DNA from: Rhipidocladum racemiflorum
Lineage: Eukaryota; Streptophyta; Magnoliopsida; Poales; Poaceae
NCBI GenBank assembly: GCA_036346355.1
Contig: JAYEVF010000093.1
Location: forward strand, 45,635-109,634
Direction: 5' to 3'
DNA length: 64,000 nucleotides
Position 1 is the first letter of the stretch, and the number at the start of each line of letters is the position of its first letter. Shown here piece after piece: positions 42,508-54,384 of the stretch. A program made the position numbers and the translations under genes. A model generated the notes under the pieces. It was not told the DNA's origin. It made no database searches and saw only the letters and a program-made list of their open reading frames with translations.

Positions 42508-45500
42508 CTAGCACTTTTCATCATTTGTTTGAATCCGTTCGGTATATGCGGAAGAATCCCCATGATGGGTCCGAGCGGGCACTACGGCGGCAGCCATCAC
42601 GAAAATGAAAATGATGCACGAAATGAAACATTGTGGAAAAAACCACGCCGAAAATGTGCACGGAATGGAACATCGTGGCAAGCACCCCACCGCAGCTGCA
42701 ACCTTGCGCCAAAATGAAACATTGCGGCACGAAAGCGAAAGTGATGAGCGAAATGAAGCGGGTGCCAAACACGCCGAATGCAATTCATATGTGTTGTGAC
42801 TCATTTAGGCATGCATTTGAATCCGTCCGAAGTCGGCGTGAAATATTCCATAGCAGCGAGTTCCTAAAGTGAAAGAATTGAAAGCGATGCACGAAACGAA
42901 CCGAGTGCCAAACACACGGAATTAACTTACGATGTTAAGCTTGTGCATTTCAGCAGTGCATTCTGCATTCATTTCAATACGTCGAGTGAGTCGCGAAACA
43001 TCCCTCGCGACGGGTCACAAAGAAGTGCGCAAGCTGCGTCCAGAATGAAAGCGATCACGAGGAAAGCGAAAATGGAGTGTCAAACTCTCGAATGGGGGTT
43101 CACATGTGCCTAGCCCGTTTCAGACAAGCGTTTAGTGCGTCGACTTGAAGCGAAACATTCATGCACAATGGCAATGTGACCACCGCATACCATAATGGTG
43201 CACAAAGAGAAACATTGTTCCAAACATGCGAATGAACCGTATATGCCCAGCGCATTTCGGCATGCGTTTTGAATCTTTCGAGTCGTGTGAAACATTCCTC
43301 GCGGCGAGGCGTATGGTGCATGGATTTTCACAAAGAAAGCGATGCATAAGATGAAGGTAGTGTCAATCAACCCGAATGGGCTTCATGTTTGCCATAGCTC
43401 ATTTTAGCAAGCATTTTGGGGCTCATCAGAGTCGGTGTGAAACCTACACCACAAAGCGGAACCATAAGTCACGTTCGCACGAGCAGTCTGAAAAGAAAGC
43501 TCGTGGCGAGACACCCTGAATAGAGTTCATGTGTGCCCAAGCTCATTTTAGCATCGCGTTTACTGCGCATCAGGTCGGTGTAAAACATTTCTCGGCGATA
43601 GGTGCCAGCGGGAATGCGGCCCAATGCTGCGTCGCGTATTAAAAGCGATGCACGGAAGGAAAATGTAGGCCAAACTCCGCGAGTGGACTTTACATGCCTT
43701 CGGCACAATTCTGCATTCATTTGAATCGTCCAAGTGAGTGTGGAACATCCCTCATGACGGGTCGGAGTAAGGTGTCTTACAAAATTTGCATCAGGACGCG
43801 ATGCACGAAAGGAAAATTGGTGTCAAACACCGGATGGAGTTCATATATGCCCTATCCCATTTCAACAAGCATTTGATGCGTTCGGTGAGTGCGAAACATC
43901 CCTCGCTGACGGGTCACAAGAATGCGCAAGTAGCGTCAGAATAAAAGCGATGCGAGGAAGCGAAAATGGAGTGTCAAACTCTCGAATGGGGTTCACATGT
44001 GCCCCTAACCCGTTTCAAACAAGCGTTTAGTACGTCCGAGCTTGAAGCGAAACATTCATGCACAATGGTAATGTGACCACCGCATACCATAATGGTGCAC
44101 AAAGAGAAACATTGTTCCAAACATGCCGAATGAACATTATATGCCCAAGCGCATTTCGACATGCGTTTTGAATCTTTCCGAAGTCGTGTGAAACATTCCT
44201 CATGACGAGGTTTGTATCAGATGCATGGATTTTCACAAGAAAGCAGCGCATAAGATGAAGGTGAGTGTCAATCAACCTGAATGGGCTTCATGTTTGCCAT
44301 AGCTCATTTTAGGAAGCAATTTGGCTCATCAAGTCGGTGTGAAACCTACACCACAAAGCGGAACCATAAGTCACGTTCACACCAGAGCAGTGAAAAGAAA
44401 GCTCGTGGCAGACACCCTGAATAGAGTTCATGTGTGCCCAAGCTCATTTCGGCATGCATTTCTGCTGCATCAGGGTCGGTATAAATCATTTCTCAGCGAT
44501 AGGTGCCAGCAGTGCTGCATGGCTGCGTGCGTATCAAGCGATGCACGGAAGGAAAATGTAGGCCAAACTCCGCAGTGGACTTTACATGCCTTTCGGCACA
44601 ATTCTGCATTCATTTGAATACGTCCAAGTGAGTGTGGAACATCCCTCATGACGAATTATGTAAGGTGTCTTACAAGCTGCGTCAGGACAACGATGCCTGA
44701 AAGGAAAATTGGTGTCAAACTCCCGGATAGAGTTCATATATGCCCCTATCCCATTTCAACAAGCATTTTGAGTACATCAGTCGATCACGAAACATTCATG
44801 CAGCGGGTCCCTAATGGTACTTCAAACTACACGCATACCAAAGCGGTGCACAACTCGAAACTTAGTTCCAATCATGCCGAATGAACTTCATATCGCCCAC
44901 ACACACTTTTAGGCATGCATTTCGAGTCCGTCCGAGTTCTTATGAAACATTTCCTCACACGATGAGCACGAGCGAATCACTGCAAGCGGCGCCCATTCGA
45001 AAATGTTGCGGCGGTATGGCTGAATGCCAAACACAGCGATTGGAGTTCATATGTGCTTTAACTCATTTTGGCATGCATTTCGAATATGTCAGAGTCGGTG
45101 TCAAACATTCCACCACGACGGGTTACCACGGGTAATATAAGCGAATACAAAAGCGGAGAACCGATGCCTGGCCCGAACTTAGTGCCAAATGCCCGAAAGA
45201 AGTTATCATGTTTGCTACCGCTTTTCATCATTTGTTTGAATCCGTTCGGTATGCACGAAAGAATCCCCACGACGGGTCCGACGCAGACGCTGCGGCGACC
45301 ATACGAAAATAAAAATGATCTTGTGAAAGAAACATTGTGGCAAACACCACCGCAGCGCCCGAAAATGATGCACGGAATGGAACATCTTGGCAAGCACCCC
45401 ACAAGCTGCAACCTTGCACGCCAAAATGAAACATTGCGACGAAGCGAAAGTGATGAAGCGAAATGAAGCCGGGTGCCAAACACGCCAAGATGCAATACAT

Positions 45501-47195
45501 ATGTGTTGTGACTCATTTATGCATCCATTTGAATCCATGCGGTCGGCGTGAAATATTCCGCATAGCAGCGAGTTCCTAAGGCGAAGGAATTGGCGATGCA
45601 GAAACAAAACCGAGTGCCAAACACCGGAATTAACTTCACGATGTTAAGCTTGTGCATTTCAGCGCAATTCTGCATTCATTTGGAATACGTCGAGTGAGTG
45701 CGAAACATCCTCATGACGGGTTACAAGGGTACTGCAATCTGGCGTCGAATGAAAGCGATGCAGGAAAGCGAAGCGGTGTCAAACTCCCGAATGGGCTTCA
45801 CATGTGCCCTAGCCCATTTCAGCAAGCATTTGAGTCGTCCGACTTGAAGCGAAACATTTATGCACAATGGTAATGTAAACCACCTGCCCGAATGAACATT
45901 TGAATCGGTGTCAAACTCCCGAATGGTGCACAAAGAGAAACATTGTTCCAAACATGCCGAATGAACCCATTATATGCCCAAAGCGCATTTCAGGTTGCGT
46001 TTTGAATATTTCCGAATTCGTGTGAAACATTCCTCATGACGAGGCCGTATCTTGCATGGATTTCACAAGAAAGCAGCGCATAAGATGAAGCCGAGTGTCA
46101 ATCAACCCGAATGGGATTCATGTTTGCCGTAGCTCATTTTAGCAAGCAATTTGGGCTCATCAGAATTCGGTGTGAAACCTACACATAAGCGGAACCATAA
46201 GTCACGTTCGCACCCGAGCAGTGCGAAAAGAAAGCTGCGTGAGACACCTTGGATAGAGTTCATGTGTGCCCAAGCTCATTTCGGCATGCATTTACTGCTG
46301 CATCGGTCGGTGTAAAACATTTCTCGGCGATAGGTGCCAGCGAAGTGCTGCGGTGCGTCGCGTATCAAAGCGATGCCTTTGAAGGAAAATGTAGGCCAAA
46401 CTCCATGAGTGGACTTTACATGCCTTTCAGCACAATTCTGCATTCATTTGAATACGTCCAAGTGAGTGTGGAACATCCCTCGCGACGGGTCACAAGGTGT
46501 ACTACAAAAGTGCGTTCGGACAAAAACAATGCCTGAAAAGGAAAATTGGTGTCAAACTCCCGGATAGATTTCATATATACCTATCCCATTTCAACAAGCA
46601 TTTCGAATGCGTCAGAGTCGATGCAAGCGTTCATCTGCAATGGGTCCCTAATGGTGCGCAAACTACACGCATACCAAAGCGGTGCACAACTCGAAACTTA
46701 GTTCCAATCGTGCCGAATGAATTTCATATCGACCACACTCTTTTACGGCATGCATTTGAGTCCGTCAGAGTTCTTGTGAAACATTTCCCCACGATGAGCA
46801 CGAGCGAATACTACAAAGCGTTGCCCATTCGAAAGCGTTAGCGGTATGAAACTGAGTGCCAAACACAACGATTGGAGTTCATATGTGCTTTAACTCATTT
46901 TGGCATGCATTTGAATATGTCGAGTCGGTGTCAAACATTCTACCACGACGGGTTACCACGGAGTAATACAAGCGAGAATACAAAGCGGAACCGATGCACT
47001 GGCCCGAACTTAGTGCCAAACACCCCGAAGGAAGTTATCATGTTTGCTACGCTTTTCATCATTTGTTTGAATCTATTCGAGTATGCGTGAAAGAATCCCC
47101 ACGGACGGTCCGAATGAGCCGCAGCGACCATCACGAAAATAAAAATGATGCACGAAAAGAAACATTGTGGCAAACACCACCAGCGCCGAAAATTA
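42508..47195 (+). repeat. Satellite block D, with a chimeric monomer
   Basis: The orientation and monomer order are as in block A. The marker cttttcatcatttg occurs near 42513, 45219 and 47050. The first interval is about 2,706 bp, not 1,823, because near 43875 a type 9 monomer switches to type 3 and types 3 to 8 are repeated. The second interval is a normal 1.83 kb. The block is rich in CG-adjacent differences from block A. It ends at aattatgcac, where Tekay-3 internal sequence starts. Confidence 0.85.
43840..43990 (+). repeat. Chimeric satellite monomer, type 9 joined to type 3
   Basis: The first half reads ttcatatatgccctatccca as in type 9, the second half gtgagtgcgaaacatccctc as in type 3, with the switch near catttgatgcgttcg. 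Type 4 follows. This is the footprint of an out-of-register exchange inside the array. Confidence 0.8.
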
Positions 47196-47960
47196 TGCAC
47201 CAAATCAATTCTTGATTCCAACCCACGAGAATGCAACAAGGACACCATCGGCACCAAGACCTGCCAATCAAAACTACCGGACCCGGCCCCGCTTCAAGCT
47301 ACCCAGGCGTCGAGAGGAGCATTGAGGCAGCTGTTACAAGCGCAACGAGCGAGACACTTTGCCACTTGATTGTCCAAAGAAGACAGCGAGGCGACGATTC
47401 GCTTCAATCTAAGAACCACCCCAGCTAGGGCGCCTTGACACAGAGCCACACGGACCGTGGTGAGAGGCGAGTCAACCATGTCACCGCGGATGCAGCTGCG
47501 GTAATGCTACGAGACGTCGTCTTTGGGTAAGTTACTTGTTAACTCGATACACCTGCTTGATTTTGTTTGACTACGGAGCTTCGCATTCGTTTGTTTCGCA
47601 AGGCTTTGCTACTAGAAATGACTTGAGAATGGCAAGACTTAAGTGCATCTTTGTTAGTTCAAACCCACAGTTCCGAACTCCGAGCGAAGTAGGATGTTCG
47701 AGGTGAGAATACTAATAGATGGAATAGAGTTCTAGCAAACCTTATAATTTTGGAGACCCAGGACCTTAGATGTTATATTGGGAATGGATTGGTTATCCAA
47801 GCACAATGCCGTATTGGACTGTGGACGAAGGACTATCTCAGATGAGAGCCCTTGTGGGAAGAAAGTGGAATTTCAAGCCACGGCGGGTAGAGATGGACAG
47901 GTGATGGTTAACAGTACCAAGGCAATCGGCATAGAGGATGTCCCTGTGAGTAAATGAGTA
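47196..47960 (+). pseudogene. pol: gag C-terminus and protease remnant, Tekay-3 unit A
   Basis: The remnant begins in the basic linker of gag. A zinc-knuckle remnant follows near 47332-47375 (CYK then a Cys codon changed to CGC, then HFA), as in unit B. Near 47553-47600 the protease active site reads FDYGASHSFVSQGFA, with DYG where DSG is usual. The second block, VILGMDWLSKHNAVLDCG, lies near 47768-47825 and is well preserved. Frame breaks separate these parts. There is no room for the rest of gag, which confirms the 5' truncation. Confidence 0.78.
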
Positions 47961-48720
47961 CCCAGATGTTTTTCAGAAGATCTACAGTATGCCGCCCAGA
48001 CAGGGACATAGAGTTTGTGATAGAGCTTATGCAAGATGCAAGACCGATAGTAACAAAGAGACCCTATCGGATGTCTACCGAGGAGTTGGTAGAAATGAAG
48101 AAACAACTAGAGGAGTTAATGGAGAAAGGATTTATCAGACCGGGTTAGTCGTCGCCGTGGGAGCAGCACCGGTTTTGTTTGTCAAGAAGAAGGGACGGAG
48201 TTTCGGGATGTGCATTGACTACCGTGCACTCAATGAAGTCACCAGAAAGAATAAGTATCCGCTACCCAGGATTGATGATTTGTTTGATCGATTAAGAGGA
48301 GCCGGAGTTTTCTCAAGATTGATCGAGATCGGGATACCATCGATTGAAGATCCGATCGAGAGGATATTCGAAGACTGCATTCTCGTCAAGATATGGACAT
48401 TCTGAGTTTCTGATTATGTCCTTTGAGTCCGATTTAATGCGCCACTTATTTCATGAATATGATGAATAAGGTGTTCATGGAATATTTGGACAAGTTTGTC
48501 GTCGTGTTCATAGGCGATATCCTAATCTACTCCAAGGCAGAGGATGAACATGCCGAACACTTAAGGCGAGTTTTGGAAAATGAGGAGCGAACAACAACTT
48601 TTTAGCCAAGTTAAGCAAGTGTGATTTTTGGAAGGACAAGGTGGAGTTTCTTGGACATGTAATGACCGCAGAAGGAGTCGCCAGTAGATCCAAGCAAAGT
48701 AGAAGCATGTTACATTGGGA
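47961..48720 (+). pseudogene. pol: Reverse transcriptase remnant, Tekay-3 unit A
   Basis: RPYRMSTEELVEMKKQLEEL and MEKGFIRPG (47954-48148) lead into APVLFVKKKGRSFGMCIDYR, ALNEVTRKNKYPLPRIDDLF and DRLRGAGVFS (to about 48310). After a disrupted stretch, the catalytic box reads VVVFIGDILIYSK with FIGD at 48507-48518, Gly replacing the first Asp. The segment GVFSRLIEIGIPSIEDPIE replaces the family GVFSKIDLRSGYHQL region and is scrambled, with a closely similar scramble in unit B. Not functional. Confidence 0.82.
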
Positions 48721-49560
48721 GCGACCAAGAGGCGTGACCAGTTGAGTTTCCTTGGAATGGCGAGGATATTACCGCCCGTTTCATCGAAGGCTTTTCGACA
48801 ATTGCGAAACCTCTTACGCCAATTGCTGAAGAAGGAAAAGAAGTTTGCATGGGCGCTTGAGAATGTGAGAAAAGGATTTCAGGCGAAGAAGCGATTGACA
48901 CATCGACCGGTGTTAGTTCTCTGGGATGTTGCTCAAAGCTTGATATTTATTGTGACGCATCGCGCCAAGGACTTGGATGTGTGCTTTGATGCGAGAATGG
49001 AAAGGTAAATTAAACTTATGCATCAAGGCGATTGAGGCCGCATGAGGAAAATTATCCGACACATGACCTAGAGTTAGCCGCGTAGTGCGCTTTGAAGATA
49101 TGGCGTCACTATCGATTGGAAAGCAGATGTGAAGTGTATACGGATCATAAGAGCCTTAAGTACATATTCACCCAGTCGGATCTGAATATGAGGCAAAGGA
49201 GATGGCTAGAGTTGATCAAGGACTATAATGTTGGAATCCATTACCATCCGGGAAGGCCAGCGTGGTAGCCAGATGCTCTGAGTCGGAAAAGCCATACAGT
49301 GAGTGCGTTGCTAGCCCACAAGTCGAGGATGAGTTATGTGAGGATTTTGAAAGATGAAGATTGAAGTTGTACCTAAGCGGATTCTTGGCCGCATTGGAAG
49401 TAAAGCCTACCTAGAGGATCAGATCCGAGAAGGGCGAGAAGGATGATAGCGGAGGATCCAGCGGATTAAGTCCATCAAGGAGGAGGAAGGCGAGGCGAAG
49501 GACTTCAAATTGGATGAACAAGGCGCGTTGTGGATGAAGGATCGCATTTGTGTGCCTAAC
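48721..49560 (+). pseudogene. pol: RNase H remnant, Tekay-3 unit A
   Basis: KEKKFAWALENVRKGFQAKK and a FIVTHRAKDLDVCFDA stretch (48825-49000) correspond to the start of RNase H, but the catalytic Asp block is out of frame. YPTHDLELA near 49050, WRHYRLE near 49100, a TDHKSLKYIFTQ block near 49140-49175 and DLNMRQRRWLELIKDYN near 49180-49230 follow in mixed frames. The linker to integrase (49300-49560) is acidic and decayed. Confidence 0.75.
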
Positions 49561-50863
49561 AAAAGGAGTTAAAGCAACAGCGATTTTGGAAGAAGCCCAT
49601 GACTCTAAGTACTCGATTCATCTGGAAGCGCCAAGATGTATCGAGGATCGAAGGAGAGATTCTCGTGGCGAGTATGAAGCGTGAAGTTGCCGACCATGTT
49701 GCATTGTGCGGCGTATGCCGGAGAGTCAAGGCAATGCATCGAGAAACCAGGCCGAGGATTACTCTGGTAGCTAAAAATACGAGTGGAAGTGGGAGGAAAT
49801 CGGAATGGATTTCATTACCTGGCTTGCCAAAGACTTCAAGGAGGTTATGACTCCATATGGGTTATAGTGGATCGCTTGACTAAAGTAGCCCATTTTATCC
49901 CGTGAAGACCACTTACTCGGAGATAAATTAGCGAGTTGTACATGATCGAGGATTGTTTGTTTGCACGGAGTGCCAAGGAGGATTATCGGACGAGAGGTAC
50001 CCAATTTACCTCAAGGTTACGGAATAAGTTGCATGAGGCCATGGGAACGTTTAAACTTGATGCTGACTTATCATCCACGAGGACGGATGGACAGGTGAAA
50101 AGAGTCAACAGATTTTGGAGGATATGTTAAGAGCTTGTGCATTGGCTTATGCTACCTCTTGGGATAAAAGTTTGCCGTATGCCGAGTTTAGTTACAACAA
50201 TAGTTATCAGGCTAGTTCTGAGATGTCACCTTTTGAGGCCTTTGTATGAGTCGACCACTGTCGGACACCATTGAATTGGAATGAGAGGCCGTGGCGCCGT
50301 GTCTTTGGGCTTTGATATTCTTCAAGAGGTGAAGAGCGGTCGCCATAATTAGGGAAAGGTTGAGATAGCCCAATCTCGTGAAGAGTTATGTTGACAATCG
50401 TGCGCCGAGATTTGAGTTTTGAACCAGAAGACTTTGTATACCTCGATTACGCCTCGGGGAGTTAAGAGGTTCCATGCCAAAGGAAACTGCACCCGTTATG
50501 TTGGACCATTTAAGATTTTGAGTCGCAGAGGTGAAGTTGCCTACCAGTGGACTTGCCACGATCGTTGGCGAGGAGTGCATGACGTATTCCATGTGTCCCG
50601 ATTAAAGAAGTGTCTCAGAGTTCACGAGAGCAGACACAGCTAGAGTCAATTGAGTTGCAAGAAGATTTGACTTATAAGGAGCACCTGTGAGGATTCTAGA
50701 CACAATGGATCGAGAAACTAGAAACAAGTCAACCCGATTCTGTAGAGTTCGATGGAGCAACCATGAAGAAAGTGAAGCGACTTGGGAGCGCGAAGAGGAT
50801 TTGAAGAAAGAATTTCCAAACCTATTCCTTTAGTAAGCCACTGAATCTCGAGGGCGAGATTCT
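49561..50863 (+). pseudogene. pol: Integrase and chromodomain remnant, Tekay-3 unit A
   Basis: In mixed frames the zinc-binding part (EAHDSKYSIH near 49595, VALCGVCRRVKA near 49708-49740) is followed by IGMDFITWLAKDF-like sequence near 49800 and VIVDRLTKVAHFIP near 49860-49900. Then come SDERGTQFTSR near 49990, TDGQVKRVNRF near 50085, and YAEFSYNNSYQAS near 50170-50215. The C-terminal barrel YVGPFKILSRRGEVAY is in 50419-50643, with VHDVFHVSRLKKCLRV. A chromodomain (FCRVRWSNHEESEATWERE, DLKKEFPNLF) lies near 50735-50830. In TDGQVKRVN the catalytic Glu codon appears as Lys. Confidence 0.78.
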
Positions 50864-50877
50864 ATTAAGGGGAGGTT
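50864..50877 (+). other. Polypurine tract, Tekay-3 unit A
   Basis: attaaggggaggtt precedes the LTR start TGTAACACCCC. An almost identical tract is at 60163-60176. Confidence 0.85.
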
Positions 50878-53800
50878 TGTAACACCCCAAAATTTTGCTT
50901 TTCTTAAATTCATGTGTGATTTGGCACTTTGGTGAATTTTGGAATTTTCTGGAATTTATTTGGATTTATTTGGAATTTATTTGAATTTATTCCATTTTGA
51001 AATAATTAAAGAATTTAAATTTGCAAATAAATATTTTTGGAAATATTTTATTTGAGTCCAAAATGATCCAAAATATTTTCCAGAATTTTTGGAATTTTTA
51101 CGGAGTCATTTGCTATTTTTAATGAATTAAATGAATTACGGAATTATTTTAAATATTAATTCGGGAAAATCCAACTCGGGTCAAATCTTGTTCATCAAAT
51201 AGAAGTGGACTCGTAGTCCGACCAAACAGTTGACTCGACCGAACTCCACTCCTAACCCTAATCAATCCCAACCGTTGGATCAAGATCCAGCGGTGAGATC
51301 CGTCGGACCCAGGACAGAGCGTGTCCAGGAGCCCGGACACGTCAGCGCCAGCGATCGTGGCCGTTAGTTGTGCCACGTGGGCGGCCACGATTTCCATCGT
51401 CTCCTTGCCCGAGTCCGGCTGGACTCATGCAGTGTCATGTAGTGGAGAGCTAGAGTCTCCGTTTTACTTGCCCAGACAGCAGAGGCTATTTAATGCCGAG
51501 GCATACCGAGATCGCCATCCCACGGCCCGGTTCCGAAACCCTAGCTCGCGCCGCTAGGATCCCACCGTCTGCCCGTTATTGCTCGCCGGAGTTGGAAATG
51601 CTCCGCCGCGATTAAACGCCCGATATTAGCTGCCGTCAGTCGTCCTCGCCGTCATCAAGCCCGGATCCGGATTCCCCAAGGCGAGGCAGCGTTGAGTACC
51701 CCTCACTTAGCCGGAGCGCCGTGAAACGCCGACGGCAAGGTGCGCTCGTCGCCCCGTCTCCGGTCAAGCCCGGTAGCGCCGCGTGCCATCGCGCCGTCCA
51801 CGAAGCCGTGCCGTTGGATCGAATCGGGCGACAGCGGTGAGTTCACGTGTTTCCCAAACCCTAGAAATCCGATTAGATCTGGGCCGGTTGGATCAAGATC
51901 CAATGGTTCTAATCGCCACGTCTTTATGCGGTCGCGATTATAGGATTAGATACGGACCGTCCGATCTAGATCGAGCGGCCACGAGCATCGAGTAGTTTCA
52001 GCGTGTTAACCCTCGATCTAATCGCGCGGGTTGATTTTCAAACCAACTGACGAGATTGCGCCACGTGTCGGGAAGTTGGACCGGCGGTCATTAGCGCCGA
52101 TCCAGCGTGCGTGTAGTGTAGGATGACCCGACACGCGGGCCCCGCATGTCGAAGGAGCCCACCGCGTCGGCCGTGTTAGCGTGAGACCACTTGGTTTGAC
52201 GGGTGGGTCCCACATGTCGATCCACGTGGCCCAGATGGACCGAGTCCGCGTGGACACGGTGAGCATGGACCGAGCCCATGGACCGGTGGCGTCGCCGAGG
52301 CCAATCGAGGAGCTGCCACGTGTCTATCTTGTATAATAATTAATTTCCGAAAAGAAAATGATTTATTAATTCGAATAATGATTTCAAATTTAGATTCAAA
52401 CTGGCAACTTATAACTTTTGCGTTTCAACTCCGATTTGAAGCGATTCAAATTTCTAAATTTGTATAAAATTAAGATCTACCTAAATATGAATTTTATTTA
52501 ATTTTTGGACTAAAGTTTTCTCTGTAATATTATTTAATTGATTATTTAAACTTTAAATAATCATAACTTTAACGTTTTAACTCCAAATTTAGCGATTCCA
52601 GTTTCTAAAAATCCAGAAAATTATGTTCTCTCTGTTTATGGATTTTATTTGGAGTTTTAGGATCTTTTGCATAGTGTTTATTTGTGTATTTGCTATTTGC
52701 AACGCTACGAGTAGAGCGTTGAAGTCTGGGAGGGATTCGAAGGAGAAGTATTGACTCGAGGATCCAACTCAAGACCAAGAGCAAGTGCTTTTTGAAGGCA
52801 AGTTGTGCTTTGACCATGTTGATCCTATTTCGAAAATCTATTTTGATTTAAACTATTGCATGCTAGTTCAATTAGAAAGATACTTTGTTTAAACACGGGG
52901 TTAGATAAATACCAATTTGATATATGACACCTTGATTACTTAAGTATGTGCCATGACCCTTTGTCACCCTAGTTGTGGTTTACTAGTTGGACATTATTAA
53001 ATTGCCAACATGGGTTTAGACCGCTGTAGTATCTTTGCTTAGACACCTTTCGTGCTCATGACATGATTTTGGACAACCAAATGCTAATATGGACTTAATG
53101 ATATATTGAACCTGTTTTGGAAAAGTATCATGTGATGTTGATGGCACGTGGTGCATGGTAATCAACTGGGGTTTGATAAACAGATTTCGGCCGGGGCATG
53201 TGGCAAGAGTAATCAGGTGGGCAGTGTGGCATTGGGAGTGTTGATTTGGTTTTCGGGTAGTCTTGCCACTGGTCACTCTAAGGACTTAACCTTGCAAGCC
53301 TTTGAAGCTGGGTCATACTTGCAACCACATGGTACGGAATGGGGACGGCCCTAGTTAACTAAGTCGCTAAGGACTCACTTGTGGAGCCTCGGGTGTCGAT
53401 TACACCTTTTGTGTGATTGTGCGGGGGGCGTGTCGTGGGCGTGGCCAGGTACCCATCTAACGGTGTGTTGGTCCCATGCGCCGCCTTGGCTAAGGGAAGG
53501 GATGGTGTAGAAACACGTCTTAGGAGAGGACCACTGTGTTGTTTGAGGCTTCGAAGGCTTTGTTATGATCAGCTCATTCGCATACTCTTGTATGGCGATT
53601 CACTAATGACGTGGTGAGTGGATTGTATCTTGTGGGTAAAGTGCATAACCTCTGCGAGTGTAGAATCTATTTGAATAGCCGAGTCCACTGCATGGACAAT
53701 GCTCGGGAATTACAGTCAAGGGTTAGATTTTACAAAAATAACTTGGATTTGAGAAGTTGGGTTGGTTTAACAAGGAAGATGATGGAAATATGGTTTAGGA

Positions 53801-54371
53801 TGGGGAAAAATGTTATTTAAACTTTTGGAAAAGTTATTTATGCTTTACTTGTTTTTCTTGCTGAATCTACTTATATTACTTTTCAAAAAGCACGCTTCTT
53901 TGCCAAATATACCTTGAGCTATTCCTTTGTACCCAAGCCATGCATATAGTATACTAGCTTGCATTACATGCATGACTTGCTTGAGTACCAAGTACTCACC
54001 CTTGCCCCAACACAATATCAGTTGAAGAGGAGATTACGCCAGCTTTGGAGGAGGAACTCCAAGAGGACCCGTCTACTTAGGGATGCGAGCCCGCCGGTTG
54101 CCTGTGGTATCTTTGGATGGCGCCACTAAGTTTATTTGATTTTCCGCCGCTATTATTTCTCTTTTAATAAGTTACGCCTTGCAAGGCATATATTTGTAAC
54201 TTGGCCATAAGGTCGAGTAACCCTTTGATTATTTAAATAAAGTACTTTGATAGTATCGTTTGGTATGATTGTGATATATACCGATGTTAAGACTGTGTGC
54301 ACTAGCGTTCTGGACTAGTCTTTGAATACACAGCAGGGTCGGATTTGCAAATTCGAGGTCAGAAACCGAAG
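50878..54371 (+). repeat. Shared LTR of Tekay-3 (between units A and B)
   Basis: This LTR of about 3.49 kb starts TGTAACACCCCAAAATTTTG. It matches 60177-63746 throughout, with many small indels, especially around CG sites in 51170-52310. The 3' limit is set by the primer binding site at 54373 and is uncertain by a few bases. The hairpin (53982-53998) and AATAAA (54236-54241) lie near the end. No gene is seen in it. Confidence 0.87.
53982..53998 (+). other. LTR hairpin TGAGTAC-CAA-GTACTCA (Tekay-3)
   Basis: A perfect 7-bp stem with a 3-base loop lies about 373 bp from the LTR end and is followed by CCCTTGCCCC and then ATATCAG. In the last LTR the left arm is altered (near 63352-63361) while the right arm GTACTCACCC is kept. 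Confidence 0.62.
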
Positions 54372-54372
54372 G

Positions 54373-54384
54373 TGGTATCGAGCC
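54373..54384 (+). other. Primer binding site of Tekay-3 unit B
   Basis: TGGTATCGAGCC is the initiator Met tRNA complement TGGTATCAGAGCC lacking one base. Its presence right after the shared LTR shows that this LTR acts as the 5' LTR of unit B. Confidence 0.82.
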
